The notes under the pieces: model-generated
What the model was told of the DNA's origin: nothing
Database searches by the model: none
Seen by the model: only the letters and a program-made list of their open reading frames with translations
Shown here: positions 58,833 to 64,000 of the stretch, piece after piece
Layout: every line of letters begins with the position of its first letter
Position numbering within the stretch: position 1 is the first letter of the stretch
Source of the DNA: Andrena cerasifolii
Taxonomy: Eukaryota; Arthropoda; Insecta; Hymenoptera; Andrenidae
Direction: 5' to 3'
Assembly: GCF_050908995.1 (NCBI RefSeq)
Contig: NC_135119.1
Span: 11,408,001 to 11,472,000, forward strand
DNA: 64,000 nt
Position numbers and translations under genes: made by a program

Positions 58833-60943
58833 TATACGCTCACATTGTGTCGCGTTAGTGTCAGTAGTGTTCCTCGAATCGTCCGTTGAATGTTGCGACA
58901 TCCCCGTCCGTCTTGACCGTTACGTTTTTCTGAAGGCAGAGACGATTTTTGAACGGTAACCTTAGTCCAATTACTCACGTTTATTCGTATCAAAGTTTCG
59001 CCGATTAATGCGACCTATGCTTTCACCTTATTCCATGACTGTCAATAGTATCGTGAAACAACGGATAAAAATAACGAACGGTAAAAGTCTCGCGTCATCG
59101 GAAATAACAACGAAATAGAATGTAAACAGAATGCCCGACACACACTCGCTGTTTTTGCCAGTCGATCGACCAGCCAACCGATACGGTCGTTTTATTTCTC
59201 CTGCGTGCTATCCGAAATCCGCGAAGTTTACGTTCCACGTACTTTCACGTGATAATATGCACGTTGTTCACAATGCGGTCAAGAACCCGCGCTAGCCTTT
59301 CGACAATTAGTACTTATCTTATCCGTGACTGGCATTATCGATGGTTTTCCGTGGTAAACCTTCATATTTCTGGTCGCGGAGAATTCGGAGAGTAAGTGGA
59401 GCACGAAAACGACGCTCCTAAGTAGCTGACTGAATTAACACGTTCGTCGCCGAGGCGTTAGGGTGTTTCGCTTGGTCGCTCCAAACCCGTTACCAGTTGG
59501 TTCTCCTTATTCAGAACGCGAACGAATTGCAAAACCTATTTATAACAGATAGCCGGATAGCAAATTATATTTCGTGTTACGAAATCGTTTATACTGCTTT
59601 GTGACGTTTTTGTATAGAAATATTTGTAAGGGACCAGGTGACTTTGCTTTATAGCAGGATCGAACGAGTCTTTTGACAATAATTAGTGACTGTTTAAAGC
59701 GATTGTTTTAAATAATATTACACCATCTTGAGTATTTAATATGAGGTGTAACATTGTAAAATAAGAGCCTTCGTTTTGAATTTTAGCAGCACTATGTAGT
59801 TCTCAGAGTAGTCGTTACTTCGAATATTCGTGTGAGGAGGAAGAGAGCTAATATTTATTTGAAATTATTTGCAGAATTATTTCAAAAGAATGTTCTATTA
59901 CAATTTTATTACGAATCAGCGATAATTAAGGTTTTATCGAAGTATTATGTACTTACCTATTTATTAGAAGTTGGAGGCACTTGTTTCTATAAACCGTGTT
60001 TTACCCAGCTCGAGTTTCGAGTACTCGAGCGATTCTACTATCAATCGCAATTGCCGCTTCGCACATGTGCATGTACAGATATATGCATCTGTAAATATAA
60101 CTGGATTTACGTTATAAATACTTTAGTTGAACCCAGCGGTGTCGGTCATCGATGACCAACGTGTCGGCGAACGTGTTAATTCGTAATTAGTTCCCAGATG
60201 ATAGGTTGCGAGATTAGATTGGTTATTCTGCACCGTGTTTACGAAGTGATTGCAACACGAAGCCAGACGTTAAATTGTAATCTCGCTTGTACTTCAAATA
60301 TAAAGTTTCATAAGAGCCGCAAAGGATCTTCGATATTTGTCATTCTGTTGCTATATCGTCGTTGCGTCAGCTTGCAACAATTATATAGCCATCGCATTAT
60401 CCCCCTCGCTAACCTGAAAAGCACCAAACGTTGTCTTTTAATCGGTAGCGCATAATTTAAAAAATATTTTAAGACATTCAACAAACAGATAATAATAGGA
60501 CTTTATTGTACGCAAAACGAATTACAACATATTAAAAGAAGGACGAAAATTTCATTTTATTCGTCAGAGGTGTTAGATGGAACATGTTTGATTTAACCAT
60601 TGGTTTTTCGAGCGATTGTCAGAGGGAAAGCCGATATGTAGCGTCTGGAGTATTATCGGCGACTTTTTGGTCATGGGCTACGCTGAACCTTTCATTTTCT
60701 TTTGTTGAGAGACTCGAATGTCGATGGTACGGAAAAGAATACAGAACTGGTAACTGGTACTAGCGGGCTGCTGCCTTGTCTCTCAAACATCGCGAGCAGG
60801 GGAAGAGAGAGAATCCAGTCTGTTCGTTGAATCCTGTCTGAAAACTTTCTCTGCTCGGCTGCTAATGCGTTTAACAACAGATTACGACATGGGTTCTAAT
60901 GACTACTGGCGAGTCTCCGTACGTTACCCCTGTACCTTTCCAG

Positions 60944-60993
60944 TCTCTCTCTCACTCTCTCTCTCTCTCTCGCTCTCTTTTTCTCTCTCTCTC
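60944..60993. repeat. (CT)n microsatellite, interrupted
   Basis: About 50 bases of CT repeats broken by CAC, CGC and a T5 run. Confidence 0.9.
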
Positions 60994-61349
60994 GCACTAT
61001 GTTAGTGTCAATCCGCAATACATGAGCCGCTTTCATGATCCGATGAGTGTTGCACGTACATATCTTGGATTAAAGTTTGCAATAGCCATGTACCAGTAAC
61101 AAAGATACAGTCCAATTTTCAATTAACCCTTCGTGGTCACACGGGGTGTATCGCACCCTAGGTTGTCTTTGCAAAATATTTCTCTAAATTTTTAGACCTT
61201 AATAATTAAATTTCTGAATTCGGTGAATTTTAACAAAAATAATCGCTTTTATACACGACTATTTTTTCAAATACAAATTTCAACATATCAAAATTTACAT
61301 TTCTAGAAAAAGACTATTGCAGTATGATTGTACGAGTATTGTGTTATAA

Positions 61350-61440
61350 TCAGGAGGAAATTCCCTACATGTTCACAAAGATGCAGAATTTTTTGAGTTT
61401 CCGGGTTCGGGACGTTCCCTTGTTAGTATCGAATAAGAAG
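61350..61440 (-). mobile_element. Dispersed repeat family B, copy 3 (partial, inverted)
   Basis: On the minus strand it reads CTAACAAGGGAACGTCCC, then CCCGGAAACTCAAAA, CTTTGTGAACATGTAGGG and AATTTCCTCCTGATTA, matching the copy at 9016 block by block. Only the first 90 bases are shared; the remainder is lost or too diverged. Confidence 0.7.
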
Positions 61441-61762
61441 TCATAAATAATCAATATGAATGGCGAAACATGAATCCGTAAGTTTTGCTTCCCGTGTCCT
61501 TCTTTCTTGTGTAAAGTCTGGAAGTCTAAGATTAACAAGTTTTTGCAACAGACCTCGCCATGTGTTTGTTGTTCTCTATAGGGTATGAATACGTGTAGAA
61601 TGAACTTACACGCCGTTGGGAAACATCTAAAATTTTTATACAATATTATAACTTAACAAAATAAAATAGTTTTCAGATTCAATAGCTCTATTTTACAAAA
61701 TCGGACAATGGTAACTTTTTTAGCTGTTTTTCGTGGCACAAAAAACTGAAGTTATTTAAATA

Positions 61763-61790
61763 ATTATTATTATTATTATTATTATTATTA
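61763..61790. repeat. (ATT)9 microsatellite
   Basis: Uninterrupted trinucleotide ATT run of about 28 bases. Confidence 0.95.
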
Positions 61791-61860
61791 ACGGGAAACC
61801 CTGTAGTCTGCAGAGATACACAATTATTACCATTATTACATAGAAAGATAAAAATAAGAG

Positions 61861-61862
<2 letters not shown>

Positions 61863-61900
<38 letters not shown>
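61863..61900. repeat. (AT)19 microsatellite
   Basis: Uninterrupted AT dinucleotide run of 38 bases, followed by AAAATAATA-type low-complexity text to about 61950. Confidence 0.97.
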
Positions 61901-61906
<6 letters not shown>

Positions 61907-63705
61907 ATAACAAAATAAAATAATATAATATAAAATAAAATAACAAAGATAAAAATGCCTAATCACGGAGCAAGAGAAACTTTACGATAGAAGCAAGCTT
62001 GGGATAAATTAGTGATAAATAATGTGCAATTATCAGTTAGATCGCAACACTTTTCTTCCTGGAACGACCCAAATCTGTCATTTGCCTCAGAATTATAGAG
62101 TAGGGATTTGAGTCAAACATAATACATATGTATACTTATTTTCAGCGAATACTTGGAGGGCAAAATTGAAGGAACTTTCAAAAACAAACTTTTCCACTCT
62201 AGCACTCGCGTATATATTTGTTCAAAATTTTCATAGTTAAAATGAGAAATCTCAGGAGCGCATCTTAAGTCCTATAAGCATAGAATGGCTGGTTTTCTTC
62301 TGTCCAAGGTAAACTGCTAATTTCTCAGGAAGCAAATGTTGAGCGGGAAGGTACAAATTATACAAAGTAATACCCGCTAGTACCAGTTACCAATAAAAAG
62401 TTACTCACCATTCGTCATATACTGTTGACATTCGAGAAACCCCTTACTTAAGGCAACCCACATCGCTGAGAAGTCAAACACTCCTGTTGTTGTTGTTTCG
62501 TGTACCATCGCTACAAAGCTTATCTTTTCGAGGATACTAACACACGTGCATTATTCGACCTCCGGGTCCTAAAATAGATATCTTCTCGCGCCTCGCCCTA
62601 TTTTATCGACAGCCGCCCGGCAATTCCGTAGGAAAGCAAAGAATCGACGAAACTTTAATTTACCAGGCGTGCGTAAATACGAGGACCCACCGTGCCGCTG
62701 TACTTATAAACTCCCGCGATATTGACACTCAGGATTGGCGTTTCGCCCTCGTAGTCGCTGTATTTTTAGTACTTCGCGTTTCGTATCCTATGAACCAGGA
62801 ACGAGTGCCAAATATTTTCCGTTACTCTCGCGCCCCGTTCCATGGAACGTTCAATTTCGTTATTTCGACGCGACTTATCCTCGCCGGGATGCAATTACGC
62901 GCAAGGAAGTTCCCCGCTAGGTGGAGAAATAAGACCGCCCGTTATCGTTATCGCACCGCCGATCGCCAAGGCGCGTCGCTTTATCGGGGATCCTTTGCAG
63001 AGGCCCAGGTTCTAAGCTAGAGAAACGGCAGATTACGACGATACAACATCGCTGTGACATCTGGCAAAGTCCATCTGTTCTGTTTTTGTCGCCGTCAGTG
63101 TCTCTCATCATCAACGGGACCCCCCCACACCTTCGTCCGTGTCCGACGAAGGTCAGCGCGGCCTGGACCACGACGATAATTCGTTCGACAAACATGTTTG
63201 TCGTTTTGCTGGATATTTATGATTTTCTTCTCGATCGTTTCGTCCCCTTTGTTTCCGTGGAAATAACAGCACAAGGCAGATCACTTGGGCCCGTCAGCGC
63301 GTTGACGAATTCCGAAAGTTATTCACGCGCAGCCGTGTAGCCGCGAAACGACAAAACACTGCCGGTGTATCGAGCGTTCGTAAAAAAAATAGCGCCGTGC
63401 CACCGCTGGCAGCGTGCCATTCTCTTATTCTTGAGGCACGGCCAGAGTAAGACACTTTGTTTGCAAACAGCGTGAAAGTAACTCGCCAACGATGTTTCCC
63501 GCTAACATCGGCGTTCCTTTCATATGTTTTCACCTGGCTATTAACCTTAGTACGGCTTCTCGGGTCTTTAATGGCCCCACGCATTCTAATATTATTTACA
63601 GTTCGCTTTGCTTCCTTCAATTAACTGTCTTGTCAGCTTATGCTGAATGATAAAAATAATCAACATAAATAATGCTGCATATGTGTATTACCCAACGAAT
63701 CAGTA

Positions 63706-64000
63706 TACAGGGTGTGTCACCTAACTTTATCACCTGAAATATTTCTGCTATACAATTTAGAATTTTATCGAAATGTTTTCGACTAATGTTGCATAGTTTT
63801 GTGGGGGTCCACGTAGAGTAAGGATGATTTTATTTAACTTTGTGTTTTTTTTTTTAAGTTTTATGAAGAGCCTTTAGTGACCTTCTTATCGGATACCAGC
63901 AAATAAAATATAGCATTCCATTTAAAAAAACAAAGTTGACCTTCGTATCTCATTAAACCCGCCCAACTGAATGAAACTATTGTTACTATACGCCGGCCCT
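63706..64000. mobile_element. CAGGGTG-ended element, cut by window edge
   Basis: TACAGGGTGTGTCACCTAAC at 63706 is the same terminal type as 2898-3290 and 58469-58832. No matching CACCCTGTA end occurs before 64000, so the element probably continues outside the window. Confidence 0.5.

Larger units (their letters stand above)
57410..64000 (+). other. Putative first intron of UBALD homologue, no further exon seen
   Basis: About 6.6 kb without a recognisable exon. Overlapping ORFs of 60-128 codons show no known domain. Two CpG-rich patches (58,900-59,500 and 62,500-63,500) may be intronic regulatory DNA. Transposons and microsatellites within it are listed separately. The intron extends beyond the window. 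Confidence 0.5.

Noticed and set aside
1..64000. tRNA genes
   Set aside because: Scanning for B-box-like GGTTCGA and GTTCRANNC motifs gave only isolated hits (such as near 21833 and 54582) without acceptor stems or anticodon arms.

Overview
The window is animal nuclear DNA, most likely from an insect and plausibly a hymenopteran (bee, ant or wasp). It shows no operons or other bacterial signals. The organism call rests on five things: one gene with short GT-AG introns, a first coding exon with a clear splice donor, a mariner transposase relic, a nuclear copy of an insect-type mitochondrial 16S rRNA, and a mosaic of AT-rich DNA with unmethylated-looking CpG-rich blocks. A short (CCTAA)3 run fits the common insect telomere unit TTAGG. 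The species cannot be named from sequence alone.

Positions 1 to about 54,200 form a gene-poor stretch where I recognise no complete host gene. It holds many small, mostly non-autonomous DNA transposons and foldback repeats. These fall into several families: AAGCTTACAAGGGATG ends (two copies), CTAACAAGGGA ends (three copies), TA-flanked CAGGGTG ends (at least three copies), AGGGT-ACCAGTAAATGA ends (two copies), GGGCGTCCGGAG ends (two copies), a 729-bp TTAA-flanked MITE, a 1-kb GGGGAGACCGGGGC element and a 557-bp foldback. There is also a degenerate mariner C-terminus (9352-9644), a perfect 71-bp-arm hairpin (16938-17086), a 48-bp minisatellite of about ten units (23394-23878) and a 16S rRNA numt (about 37060-37640). 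CpG-rich blocks without convincing ORFs lie near 26.6-27.9, 29.7-30.5, 34.95-36.6 and 44.4-44.95 kb.

The right end carries two recognisable genes, both on the + strand. A complete four-exon DTWD1 homologue (54811-55981, 303 codons) encodes a probable tRNA-uridine aminocarboxypropyltransferase. About 1.3 kb downstream a CpG-rich promoter region leads into the first coding exon (57302-57409) of a UBALD1/2 (FAM100) homologue. Its remaining exons are not visible in the last 6.6 kb, so that stretch is read as a long first intron, itself carrying transposon copies and microsatellites.

The two genes have no evident functional link; their proximity looks like ordinary neighbourhood. I found no convincing novel multi-gene system. 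The most distinctive signals are the perfect hairpin, the minisatellite with an alternating-variant pattern, the numt, and the dense layering of related foldback families.
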